Assembly (NCBI GenBank): GCA_018699415.1
Contig: JABIQM010000163.1
Location: forward strand, 1-51,338
Direction: 5' to 3'
Source of the DNA: Acidimicrobiaceae bacterium
Lineage (GTDB): Bacteria; Actinomycetota; Acidimicrobiia; Acidimicrobiales; Aldehydirespiratoraceae
Length of the DNA: 51,338 nucleotides
Made by a program: the position numbers and the translations under genes. Of this stretch, positions 24,647 through 33,489 are shown one piece after another (position 1 is the first letter of the stretch; every line of letters starts with the position of its first letter). A model generated the notes under the pieces. That model had not been told where the DNA came from. It did no database searches and saw only the letters and a program-made list of their open reading frames with translations.

Positions 24647-26910
24647 GCATTCTCGGTAATCGTGTACAACGCGTCGAAGACGCACGATTTCTTGTCGGCC
24701 AAGGCCGATTTGTACCCAACGTTGCGCCGACCGATGCCGCAGCCGTGGTGTTCGTGCGTTCCACCATGGCCCATGCAAATCTTCTGGCTGTCGAACTCAA
24801 TCAGGCGAGGAACATGCCTGGGGTACTCGCCGCTGTCGACGCCGAATCGCTCGGGGCGAATCCAACCCCGGGGTTTCCGCCTATCCCGCGGCCAGATTTC
24901 TTGCAGCGCCACCTACTCGCAACAGACCGAGTGCGGTTCGTCGGACAACCCATCGCGGCCATCGTGGCAGATACTCTCAGCCAGGCGATCGATGCCGCTG
25001 AGATGGTCGTCGTCGACTACGAACCTCTCGATGCGGTGATTGATCCGCGCCGCGCCAGCGCCCACCCGACGGCCTTGTACGACGAACTCGGATCGAACGC
25101 CTTGCCCCCACTGCCGCTGCCTGAGGTGCCGATTCCCGACTTCTCAGACTGCGACATCGTCCTCACGATGGAAATCTCCAATTCTCGGATGAACGCTGCG
25201 CCCATCGAACCCAGGGTTGCTGCTGCTCACTGGCACGCCGATGACACGCTCACCTGTTGGTCGTCGACGCAAGGACCTCATGCAGCCCGTTCGCAGCTGG
25301 CGGCTGTGGCCGGCTTGGCCGATGAGTCTGTGCGCGTGATCGTCCCTGATATTGGTGGCGGGTTCGGCGCCAAAGCCGAACCGAGCTTAGAAGAGTGCGC
25401 TCTTGGGTGTCTGTCTCGAATCGTGCAGCGCCCGGTTTTGTGGGTCGAGTCGCGCACCGAAAACCTGCAAGCGATGTGCCACGGCCGCGCCCAGTACCAC
25501 ACGATCACCATGGGTGGTCGCGCCGATGGCCGGATCACGCACTATCACCTCCACAACCTCACCGATGCCGGGTACACCCCTACCGGGGCCGGGTTTCTTC
25601 CCTTCCTCACCGGGACAGTGGCCCAGGGTTGCTACGACATCGACCACGTCGCCTATACGTTCGAGGCAGTCGTCACCAACACATCCACCATTGGGGCCTT
25701 TCGCGGGGCAGGCCGCCCCGAAGCGATCGCCACGCTCGAACGGGCTGTCGACGTGTTTGCCGCCGAGGCGGGCATCGACCCGGTTGAGGTGCGTCGACGC
25801 AACTTCATCAAGCCGGACAATTTCCCCTTCACGACCATGACGGGTTCGGTCTATGACTCCGGTCGATTCGCCGAAGGGCTCCGACTCGCTTGTGAAATCG
25901 CCGGTTACGAACAGTTGCGCTCCGACCAAGCAGCACGTCGAGAATCAGGGAGTAAGAAACTGTTGGGCATCGGTGTGGCATCGTTTGTCGAAATCACCGC
26001 CGCAGCACCGGGCCCCCAGACCGAGCACGGCGCGATCTCGCTGCTCGACGACGGGTCATTCAGGGTCGATTTCGGTGCAACGGCGATGGGCCAGGGCACC
26101 GATACCACAATGGCCATGATCGCCGCCGACGGCCTAGGGGTGGGCATCGAGCAAATCACACTCCGGTCAGGTGACACCGACATAATTCCCCACAGCAACC
26201 TGACCGCCGGGTCTCGTACGACCCAGGTTCTTGGACCGACGATGGTCGATGCTTCCGAGCGGATGATCGAAGCAGCCAAACCGGTCGCCGCTCAGGTGTT
26301 GGAAGCAGCGGTGGACGATCTCGTGTTCAACCAACAAGCCGGCACGTTTGCCGTTGTCGGCACACCCGCCATCTCGATCGACTGGCCAGCAATAGCCGCT
26401 GCGACCGAGGTGCCGCTCACCACGGTGGGCGAGTTCGCCCAGGAATCCCCGACCTTTCCATCGGGCTCCAACATCGCCGTGGTTGAGGTAGATGCGGCAA
26501 CCGGGTCCGTCGAACTTTTGCGCCTGATCGCTGCCGACGATGCTGGCACCATAATCAGTCCAATGCTCGCCGAGGGGCAGGTGCATGGCGGTCTCGCCAC
26601 TGGGGTAGCACAAGCCCTGTACGAAGAGGTCGTCTACGACGAAGACGGGAATCTCTTGACATCGAACTTCATCGACTACCCGGTCCTTTCAGCGCGCGAA
26701 GTGCCGTCATTCGAGACCACGCACTATGAAACCCCTTCGCCCAATAACCCCCTGGGAGCGAAAGGCATCGGCGAATCTGGAACCGTTGGTTCGACCCCTG
26801 CGGTGCAAAACGCTGTCATCGATGCGATTCGGCATCTCGGGGTGACACACATCGACATGCCGATGACTCCACAAAAAGTATGGGCTGCAATCACCAGTGC
26901 ATCCGGGTGA
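24643..26910 (+). CDS. molybdenum hydroxylase large subunit (xanthine dehydrogenase/CoxL family)
   Basis: A 755-residue molybdopterin-binding subunit. Landmarks: the N-terminal RVEDARFLVGQGRFVPN, VPDIGGGFGAKAEPSLEE near residue 240, TIGAFRGAGRPEAIATLERA near residue 350, and the active-site glutamate in LGAKGIGESGTVGSTPAVQN near residue 705. Such enzymes hydroxylate carbons beside nitrogen in heterocycles with water as oxygen source, or oxidise aldehydes. The CoxL-type CSFR loop for carbon monoxide is absent, so CO oxidation is unlikely. The usual FAD (CoxM) and [2Fe-2S] (CoxS) subunits are not in the window, so it is an orphan here. It overlaps the HMG-CoA-lyase gene by four bases and converges on the gene at 26930. 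Confidence 0.85.
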   Translation: MSILGNRVQRVEDARFLVGQGRFVPNVAPTDAAAVVFVRSTMAHANLLAVELNQARNMPGVLAAVDAESLGANPTPGFPPIPRPDFLQRHLLATDRVRFVGQPIAAIVADTLSQAIDAAEMVVVDYEPLDAVIDPRRASAHPTALYDELGSNALPPLPLPEVPIPDFSDCDIVLTMEISNSRMNAAPIEPRVAAAHWHADDTLTCWSSTQGPHAARSQLAAVAGLADESVRVIVPDIGGGFGAKAEPSLEECALGCLSRIVQRPVLWVESRTENLQAMCHGRAQYHTITMGGRADGRITHYHLHNLTDAGYTPTGAGFLPFLTGTVAQGCYDIDHVAYTFEAVVTNTSTIGAFRGAGRPEAIATLERAVDVFAAEAGIDPVEVRRRNFIKPDNFPFTTMTGSVYDSGRFAEGLRLACEIAGYEQLRSDQAARRESGSKKLLGIGVASFVEITAAAPGPQTEHGAISLLDDGSFRVDFGATAMGQGTDTTMAMIAADGLGVGIEQITLRSGDTDIIPHSNLTAGSRTTQVLGPTMVDASERMIEAAKPVAAQVLEAAVDDLVFNQQAGTFAVVGTPAISIDWPAIAAATEVPLTTVGEFAQESPTFPSGSNIAVVEVDAATGSVELLRLIAADDAGTIISPMLAEGQVHGGLATGVAQALYEEVVYDEDGNLLTSNFIDYPVLSAREVPSFETTHYETPSPNNPLGAKGIGESGTVGSTPAVQNAVIDAIRHLGVTHIDMPMTPQKVWAAITSASG

Positions 26911-26929
26911 ACTCTGACCAAATCGCCTT

Positions 26930-27547
26930 CTAGCTGAGGCCTTGTAGCCAGCCCAGAACGTCTGAACACGTCGCCACCTCGCTGACAGTCGCAAGCGATG
27001 CGATCGCCGCGTCATGAGGCTCAGCGCCGAAGGCCGCACACCCGTCAGACAACACCACCGTGTGGAGATCGAGCACATGGGCGGCCCGAACCGTTGATGC
27101 CACCCCGCCGTTCGTGACGATTCCTGCAACCAGCAATGTGGTGACAGCCAACCGATCGAGGACGAACTCGAGGCGGCTCGCATGGAAGGCGGAGTAGGCA
27201 ACCTTCTCGACGGTGATGTCGATGGGGCCAACCGCATCGATCGACGACTGCCCCCAGCTTCCCGGGGCGAAGTCACCATCGGTGAGAAACGGCCGCAGAC
27301 GCGCCAGTGGTTCGGAAATCAATGGTCCGTCGGGGCCTGGCACCAGCGTGAACAGGGTCGCAATGGTTGGTATCGAACGAGATCGCGCCGCGTCGATGAC
27401 CGCGCCAAGCCGGTTGGGCAGCGCTTCGATCGTTGCCGAGGTCACGCCACCTCTGGCGTAGGCGCCATCGGGATGAATGAAGTCGTTTTGCAGATCGACC
27501 AGGAGGAGCGCGGTCGATGCCTGGTCGAGGTGGGCAAGGCCGCTCAT
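26930..27547 (-). CDS. isochorismatase-fold hydrolase lacking the nucleophilic cysteine
   Basis: A 205-residue protein. The first active-site block LLLVDLQNDFIHPDGAYARG is intact, and the lysine is in ITVEKVAYSAFHASRL. The usual cysteine block reads AGIVTNGGVASTVRAAHVLD, with glycine where amidases have the cysteine. In PhzD, a true isochorismatase-type vinyl-ether hydrolase, this cysteine is also replaced by glycine, so an amidase role is unlikely and vinyl-ether or other hydrolysis is possible. It is the last gene of the six-gene minus-strand operon from 34691; ATG 27547 overlaps the HyuA stop. It sits 20 bases from the convergent molybdenum subunit gene. Confidence 0.75.
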   Translation of the reverse strand: MSGLAHLDQASTALLLVDLQNDFIHPDGAYARGGVTSATIEALPNRLGAVIDAARSRSIPTIATLFTLVPGPDGPLISEPLARLRPFLTDGDFAPGSWGQSSIDAVGPIDITVEKVAYSAFHASRLEFVLDRLAVTTLLVAGIVTNGGVASTVRAAHVLDLHTVVLSDGCAAFGAEPHDAAIASLATVSEVATCSDVLGWLQGLS

Positions 27548-29607
27548 GTGGCGACCGCACTGGTGATGATCACGTTTCCCAGCCCATCGACTTCGGCGGT
27601 GAAGCCGGGTTCGATCACGATGGTTGCGTCGGGTTGCTCGAGGATCGCCGGCCCCTCACAGCGCCAGCCGGACGGGAGTTCTAGGCGCGGCCAGATCGCA
27701 GTCAGGCACCACATGCCATCGAAGAACACGTTCCGTTCGCCGGCCGGAGGAGTCGTTGCGTCGGGACGCGGGGCCAGCGCCACCGGGTCGATCTTGGGCC
27801 GGGTGCCCACCACCGTCGTGCGAGCCGAGAGCACGCGCACTGCAATCGACTCGAGTACCCGGCCGTACGTTTCTTCGTACTTTTTCTCGAATGCTCCCAG
27901 CACATCGGCATGGCCCAAGGTGTCAAGATCCCCAACCGGCACCGAAACGGTGTGGGTCTGGCCCACGTAGGACATGTCGAGCACAACCGAGACATTGACC
28001 TCGTCGAGCACCATTCCGGAGTCGTCGAGAAAGCTGCGAACGGCAGTTTCATTTCGCCTGAGGCGTTCGGTCAATGTTGCAACCGCCGCCTGGTCGAGGA
28101 GGTCAGCGACCGCGAGATTGAGCGTTTGGACCACATCGTGTCGAGCATCGGCAACCGTGCACCCGAGAGCGCTGGTCACACCCGGATACCGAGGCACGAG
28201 TGCGGCCGACAAGCCAACGTCGGCCAGAAGGCCGCAGCTGTGCAATGCCCCGGCCCCACCGAAGGGCATGGCGATGAACTCTCCCGGGTCATGGCCACGT
28301 TCGATCGACACCAGACGCAACGCGCCGGCCATTCGGCTCGTGGCGATACGAAGGATCGCCTCGGCAGCGTCCTCGATCGACAGGGCCAGCGGTTCGGCCA
28401 CCTCTCGACGCACCGCATCACGGGCCGCCTCGATGTCGAGTTGGTCGAGGCCACCGATCGGGCGTTCACCATTGAGGCGGCCCAACACCAAATGAGCATC
28501 GGTGACAGTCGGGCGGTCGTTGCCGCGCCCATAGCAGGCGGGCCCTGGCACCGACCCGGCAGATTCAGGACCGATTCGCAAGATGCCGCCGGCATCGACC
28601 CAGGCCAATGAACCGCCACCGGCACCGATGGTCGAGATCTCGATCATCGGCGTCCGGATGACAAGGCCGTAGTCGACGCTCGTCTGGGTGCCCGACACCA
28701 CTTCGCCATTGGCGATGACTGCGACATCGAAGCTCGTGCCTCCCATGTCGCAGGTGATGACATTTTCGAATCCGGCCGCTGCTGCCAGATGAGCGCTGGC
28801 GATCACGCCCGCCGCCGGTCCGCTCAGCGCGGTGCGAACCGGTAACGCTCGGGCGGCCGTCGATGTCATGACGCCGCCATTGGACTGCACGATGAAGAAC
28901 CGTCCTGCGAACCCACCATCGGTCAGTGCAAGTTCGAGCCGTTCGATGTAGTCGCCGACCACCGGCTGCAGGTAAGCATTGATCGTTGCGGTCGACGTTC
29001 GTTCGAACTCCCGGACCTCCGGGAGCAGTTCGGCCGAACTGGTGATGTGGTCATTGGGCCACACCAGCTTGACCGCCTCGAAGGCCAGCCGTTCGTTTTG
29101 GTCGTTCGCATACGAGTTGATGAACGCGATGCAGCACGCTTCTGCTCCGGCCGCGAGTAGCGCCTGAGCTTGAGCGGTCACCTCGGCCTGGTCGACCTCT
29201 TGCACGATCGTGCCGTCGGCACCGGTTCGTTCGGCCACCTCGAGTCGCATGTCCCGCTCGACGATCGGAACGAAGTCGCCCCACAATCCCCACGTGTTCG
29301 GACGGTCTCGTCGGCGCATTTCGAGCACGTCTGCGAATCCCGCCGTGGTGATGATGCCAGTGGCGGCTCCTTTGCGTTCAAGCAACGCGTTTGTGCCGAC
29401 CGTTGTCCCATGGATCACAGCATTGATTTCGTCGAATGAGTCGACGACTGCCCGCACACCGGCCAGAAAGCCGAGTTCTTCGTCGCCCCTGGTCGACGGG
29501 ACCTTGGAAACCGTGAACTCGCCGGTGCGGTCGTCGATCATGAACACGTCGGTGAACGTGCCACCAACGTCGATCCCCACGACGCGACTGGTCTGCTGTG
29601 CCGTCAT
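27544..29607 (-). CDS. hyuA: hydantoinase/oxoprolinase subunit A (HyuA)
   Basis: A 687-residue ATP-dependent subunit of the 5-oxoprolinase / N-methylhydantoinase / acetophenone-carboxylase family. The nucleotide-binding start VVGIDVGGTFTDVFMID and the block IHGTTVGTNALLERKGAATG are typical, as is ITCDMGGTSFDVAVIANG near residue 290. With HyuB it spends ATP to open a lactam or imide ring, or in relatives to carboxylate ketones. Opening of the lactam ring of a dipyrrole or of a cyclic imide would suit this cluster. The length is close to the usual 680-700 residues. It overlaps HyuB and the downstream gene by four bases each (ATGA). Confidence 0.9.
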   Translation of the reverse strand: MTAQQTSRVVGIDVGGTFTDVFMIDDRTGEFTVSKVPSTRGDEELGFLAGVRAVVDSFDEINAVIHGTTVGTNALLERKGAATGIITTAGFADVLEMRRRDRPNTWGLWGDFVPIVERDMRLEVAERTGADGTIVQEVDQAEVTAQAQALLAAGAEACCIAFINSYANDQNERLAFEAVKLVWPNDHITSSAELLPEVREFERTSTATINAYLQPVVGDYIERLELALTDGGFAGRFFIVQSNGGVMTSTAARALPVRTALSGPAAGVIASAHLAAAAGFENVITCDMGGTSFDVAVIANGEVVSGTQTSVDYGLVIRTPMIEISTIGAGGGSLAWVDAGGILRIGPESAGSVPGPACYGRGNDRPTVTDAHLVLGRLNGERPIGGLDQLDIEAARDAVRREVAEPLALSIEDAAEAILRIATSRMAGALRLVSIERGHDPGEFIAMPFGGAGALHSCGLLADVGLSAALVPRYPGVTSALGCTVADARHDVVQTLNLAVADLLDQAAVATLTERLRRNETAVRSFLDDSGMVLDEVNVSVVLDMSYVGQTHTVSVPVGDLDTLGHADVLGAFEKKYEETYGRVLESIAVRVLSARTTVVGTRPKIDPVALAPRPDATTPPAGERNVFFDGMWCLTAIWPRLELPSGWRCEGPAILEQPDATIVIEPGFTAEVDGLGNVIITSAVAT

Positions 29608-31262
29608 GTTTCTGAATCCTCTGCCGTCGTGTAGCCCAACCGAATGTCGCGTTCGATGGCTTCGAGTGAGCGGTCGGCTGGGTCGCCATAACCTCCGCCG
29701 CCGGGCGAAGCGATGCGAACCCGGTCCCCTTTGTGCAGTTCGACCCCGACGATCTTTGATGCCAGCGGTGGGATGAGTTCGTCGCCGGCCAGTTCGAAGC
29801 TGATCCGGTTGAGCGCGGATGGACCGCCACCGGCCACGCCGGGTGGCGGGAACCGTCCTCGGTCTCCGAAGGCAAAAACCTCAGCGCTGTCGTCGAGCAA
29901 TTCGATCTCGTAGTCGGCGCCGAGTCCACCGCGATGTTTCCCGGACCCACCAGAATCGGGCCGCAACGCCCACTTCGTGTATCGCACGGGGTAGGCCGAC
30001 TCGAGAATCTCGATCGGGGGAATGGTGGCGGTCGAGAGCGGGGCATTGCCATGGGACAAGCCATCGCTCACCGGGCTGCCCCCCAGCCCCCCGCCGTAGA
30101 AGGTGAACATGACCCACCGGTCGCCGTTGGCTCGGTGGCCGGCGATGGAAAGAGCATTGATGGTGCCGTAGGAGCTGCCATTGCTAATTGCCGGGTCGGC
30201 TTGGGCCAAAGCACCGAAGATCAGATCCATGATCCGCAGAATCGTCTCGGTGTACCCAGCCACCGGGCGTGGCCACGACGCATCGAGTAGTGAACCGTCA
30301 GCAATTCGCACCTCGACCGGCTCGAGGCAACCGGCATTCGCCGGCACGTCACGAAAGATGTGCTTCAACCCCACGTAGCAGGCGGCGATTGCGGTGCTCT
30401 TGGAGATATTCACCGGACCGGCCACCGCGCCTGCGGTACGGGTGAAATCGAGCACTAGCCGCTCTCCCTCGATCGTGAGGTCGAGGGAAACCTGAATCGG
30501 CTCGTCGACCGACCCGTCGTTGTCGAGGAAATCATCGATGGAATAGGTGCCATCGGGCAGCGCCGCGATATTGCTTCGCATGAGTGACGCAGCGCGAGCG
30601 GTGAGCTCGGTGAAGCCCGTTGATACTGTGGCGGCACCAAACTCGTCGAGCAGATCGGTCAAGCGACTGACCCCAAGCTTCAGCGCATTGAGTTGCCCGA
30701 ACAAGTCACCATATGCGTTGGTGGGCACGCGACTGATCGCGCAAACAAGATCGACAATATCGCTTCGTAGTTCACCACCGTCAACCAATCGGATGGGGGG
30801 AATCAAGACGCCTTCCTGGGCGCTCTCGATTGCCGATGGGTTGTAGTTGCCGGGCACTGCTCCTCCGACATCGGTGTAATGCCCGACCGATGCCAGCCAG
30901 CAGAACAGTTCACCATCGTGAAAGAACGGTTGCACCAGCTTCATGTCGTTGAGGTGGGTGCCTCCGCGATAAGGATCATTGAAGATCCAGATATCGCCCT
31001 CACGGGGCCCGCCCTCCTTTGCGGTTCGATCGATGATGAGCGACACGGCGCCTGACATTGACCCGACAAATACGGGCAGTCCCGAAGCCCCCTGGGCGAC
31101 GGTTGCTCCGGTTGTGCGGTCATAGATGCCATGTGACGCATCATGGGCTTCGGCGATGATCGGATTGAAGGCGCTACGAAACAGGGTTGCGTCCATCTCA
31201 TCGACCAACTGCTCGAGTCGCCCCTGAAGAACGGCGAGGGTGACGGGATCGAGGCTGGTCAT
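29604..31262 (-). CDS. hyuB: hydantoinase/oxoprolinase subunit B (HyuB)
   Basis: A 552-residue B subunit of the ATP-dependent oxoprolinase/hydantoinase class. The N terminus DPVTLAVLQGRLEQLVDEMD, then SAFNPIIAEAHDASHGIYD and DIWIFNDPYRGGTHLNDMKL with metal-binding aspartate and histidine, are family signatures. The glycine-rich end RIASPGGGGYGDPADR is also typical. It works with HyuA in one complex in the cytosol. ATG 31262 overlaps the stop of the MmgE/PrpD gene, keeping stoichiometric translation through the operon. The size matches free-standing B subunits, so the eukaryotic-type A-B fusion is not used. Confidence 0.9.
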   Translation of the reverse strand: MTSLDPVTLAVLQGRLEQLVDEMDATLFRSAFNPIIAEAHDASHGIYDRTTGATVAQGASGLPVFVGSMSGAVSLIIDRTAKEGGPREGDIWIFNDPYRGGTHLNDMKLVQPFFHDGELFCWLASVGHYTDVGGAVPGNYNPSAIESAQEGVLIPPIRLVDGGELRSDIVDLVCAISRVPTNAYGDLFGQLNALKLGVSRLTDLLDEFGAATVSTGFTELTARAASLMRSNIAALPDGTYSIDDFLDNDGSVDEPIQVSLDLTIEGERLVLDFTRTAGAVAGPVNISKSTAIAACYVGLKHIFRDVPANAGCLEPVEVRIADGSLLDASWPRPVAGYTETILRIMDLIFGALAQADPAISNGSSYGTINALSIAGHRANGDRWVMFTFYGGGLGGSPVSDGLSHGNAPLSTATIPPIEILESAYPVRYTKWALRPDSGGSGKHRGGLGADYEIELLDDSAEVFAFGDRGRFPPPGVAGGGPSALNRISFELAGDELIPPLASKIVGVELHKGDRVRIASPGGGGYGDPADRSLEAIERDIRLGYTTAEDSET

Positions 31263-32683
31263 GAAGATGTCCCTTGGTCGAGCGCGGAGATGAGGTGGAG
31301 CGGCGAAAGCACGCCAGACACCGAGTCCGCCGAAGCAAGATCAGCAAGTGACGTTGCCAACTGATCGGCGGCTTCGGGTGACAGCAACCCATCGACGTTG
31401 TCGTTGAACTTCGCAGCCAACTCTTCGGTGGAGAGCGGCCGGTGAGAGCCGCCACGATTGGTGAGAACTTCCTCGACCAGCCGGTGTCCATCGGTTGTCT
31501 CCACGGTGAGCCGGGCCGGAAATTGATACGGATAGATGTCGAGGAACGTCTCGTCGGCCACCACGTCGACCTTCGCCATGAGTCTGCGGCGATCAGGGTC
31601 AGTGGCTAGGGCATCGGTGAAGTCGGCAAGACCAACCCCTAGTCCGCCACCTCCGAGGAAACCGGCGATGACCGTGTACGGCCCGCTGAACTGCGCTTGG
31701 TAGCCGGTTTCGGGTCGACGTTTCACCGCGATGGGATCGCCGATGGTGCGAACCGTGGGCGGGGCTACCTCGAGGGTCGCTGTGGAGATGTCAACGACTG
31801 CCAGTCCCCGCTTGCGCAGAGCGATCGCGGCGTCAATGCCGGTGTGGGTGAAGTGGTTCGCCGGATACGGCTTGTAGAAGATTTCTGCTGCTTCCCAGTT
31901 GTCACCAAGCCGGTCGAGGGTGGCAGACACCCTGCCTTGGTCACCAAGGAACGCCTGGAACAGGCCGAATCGCCCCTCAATGGCGCTGGGGGGACCGGTG
32001 ATTCCGCGTACCGCCAACTGTGCGGCCGTGACCCCTGACCGTGCTGCCCAACCACAGTGGATTCGCTTGACGGTGCCACCCGCTCGGTTGGCTTCGATGA
32101 TGCCGCTCGCCATCGAACACGCGATGCCCATCGCGTCTTGCGCGACCTCGGCGCTGCCGCTGAGCAATCGGGCCACTGCAGCAGCCGAGCCGACGGCGCC
32201 ACAGATGGAGGTGGCATGTTGCCCGCGTTCGAAATACACCGACTGTCGACCCACCGGGTCATAGCCACCCATCCCCAGACGCACCGCGATCTCCAGGCCG
32301 ACGGTAACCGCTTCGAGCAACTCAGAGCCCGAAGCACCAACCCACTCCGCGGCAGCCAAGGCGGCTGGTACCACCGACGCGCTGGGGTGCAGTATCGAGG
32401 GGAGATGGGTGTCGTCGTAGTCGAGCGAATGAGCGAGCACCCCGTTGACGAATGCGGCCTCGGCGGTCGACATTTTCGCCGAAGCACCGATGGCGGTCGA
32501 TTGTGGCGCCGTTCCCTGATCGGTCGAGAAACCAACGATCGACCGACTGGTGTCGAGCGTGCTGGCCCGCACCGCGATGCCCACGATGTCGATGACCCGA
32601 GCAGGGATGCCTTCGATCACCTCGCTGGGAATCGAACCTGTTGCCAGCGAGGCGAGCTGGGTGAGTATTGGCGTCTCGGTCAT
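31259..32683 (-). CDS. MmgE/PrpD family protein
   Basis: A 474-residue member of the family named for 2-methylcitrate dehydratase and iminodisuccinate epimerase. Signatures: the segment VNGVLAHSLDYDDTHLPSIL near residue 80, then GLEIAVRLGMGGYD, and NRAGGTVKRIHCGWAARSG near residue 195 with the KRIH-GWA block. The later KPYPANHFTHTGIDAA fits as well. Known members dehydrate or isomerise hydroxylated polycarboxylic acids. Here it might hydrate an alkylated fumarate or dehydrate an alkylmalate-type acid. It overlaps both neighbours by four bases in the six-gene operon. Its length is normal for the family. Confidence 0.85.
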   Translation of the reverse strand: MTETPILTQLASLATGSIPSEVIEGIPARVIDIVGIAVRASTLDTSRSIVGFSTDQGTAPQSTAIGASAKMSTAEAAFVNGVLAHSLDYDDTHLPSILHPSASVVPAALAAAEWVGASGSELLEAVTVGLEIAVRLGMGGYDPVGRQSVYFERGQHATSICGAVGSAAAVARLLSGSAEVAQDAMGIACSMASGIIEANRAGGTVKRIHCGWAARSGVTAAQLAVRGITGPPSAIEGRFGLFQAFLGDQGRVSATLDRLGDNWEAAEIFYKPYPANHFTHTGIDAAIALRKRGLAVVDISTATLEVAPPTVRTIGDPIAVKRRPETGYQAQFSGPYTVIAGFLGGGGLGVGLADFTDALATDPDRRRLMAKVDVVADETFLDIYPYQFPARLTVETTDGHRLVEEVLTNRGGSHRPLSTEELAAKFNDNVDGLLSPEAADQLATSLADLASADSVSGVLSPLHLISALDQGTSS

Positions 32684-33489
32684 GCGATGGCGAGGGGTCG
32701 GGCAGGCGCGCCGGTGGCTCCATGAATGTTGAGATGAGCCAAGACGAAGACGATTTCGTGGGCGCCGGCCGCGGCCGCGTCATCGAGGTTCATCGCTTCG
32801 ATGATGTTGATTCCCGCCTCGACCAAGAGCACGCGATGCGCGGGCAGAAGCGCGTGTCCGGCGCCGGCGGGGAGACATTCGAACGCGATGGTGTCGGCAC
32901 CGGCCAGTGCGATCTTGTGTTCAGCCAACCATCGGGCCCCTGCTTCGCCCACTCCGGGCACCCCCGTACCCACACCGCGATACGCCGCATCGTCAGCGAA
33001 ATGTTTCCCCCACCCGCTTCGGATCAGCACTGCATCGCCGGGCCTGATCGGCGTGGATTGTCGGGCGACGGTCGCTTCGAGGTCGGACACGGTGATCTCG
33101 TAGCCGGGTTCGCACACGTCGACCCCCAACATGGTCGCAATGTCGAGAAGAACTCCTCGTCCGACAAATGGTGGGAGTTCGTGGATACCCAATACCTCGA
33201 ACTTTCCGGTGGCCTGCGCCTCGGCGGCCGATACGCCCCCGAAAAGAAGGCCGTCGTGGCTGACATGGGCGAGCGCGTCGACATGGGTACCGACGTGGCA
33301 ACCAGTGGTGAGCAAGTCTGCGGCCGCTGAGCCACCGTCCTCGCGGACCCGGTCGCCATGGCGTCGATCGAGGCAGTGCCGAAACGATGGATGGTTTGGT
33401 GACTGGGCCATGCCGTTGGTCATGGTGCGACCCAGGTCATGGATGGTGGCGTGGTCCAGTAGCTCCAGCAGTGCCGCGACATTGCTCAT
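32680..33489 (-). CDS. cyclase-family metal-dependent hydrolase (imidase or kynurenine-formamidase-like)
   Basis: A 269-residue protein of the PF04199-type cyclase family. The metal-binding motif TTGCHVGTHVDALAHVSHDG near residue 62 carries the H-x-G-T-H-x-D signature; GDAVLIRSGWGKHF and the late HRVLLVEAGINIIEAMNLDD blocks are also typical. Relatives hydrolyse N-formylkynurenine, isatin and, as I recall, cyclic imides (a Pseudomonas imidase of this type). In this operon, opening of a maleimide ring to a half-amide fits well. ATG 33489 overlaps the CoA-transferase stop. It is my favoured candidate for the imide-opening step, next to HyuAB. Confidence 0.8.
   Translation of the reverse strand: MSNVAALLELLDHATIHDLGRTMTNGMAQSPNHPSFRHCLDRRHGDRVREDGGSAAADLLTTGCHVGTHVDALAHVSHDGLLFGGVSAAEAQATGKFEVLGIHELPPFVGRGVLLDIATMLGVDVCEPGYEITVSDLEATVARQSTPIRPGDAVLIRSGWGKHFADDAAYRGVGTGVPGVGEAGARWLAEHKIALAGADTIAFECLPAGAGHALLPAHRVLLVEAGINIIEAMNLDDAAAAGAHEIVFVLAHLNIHGATGAPARPLAIA

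Noticed and set aside
24643-26910. Carbon monoxide dehydrogenase large subunit
   Set aside because: The active-site loop is AFRGAGRPEA, not the CSFR loop of CO dehydrogenase, and the partner subunits are missing.
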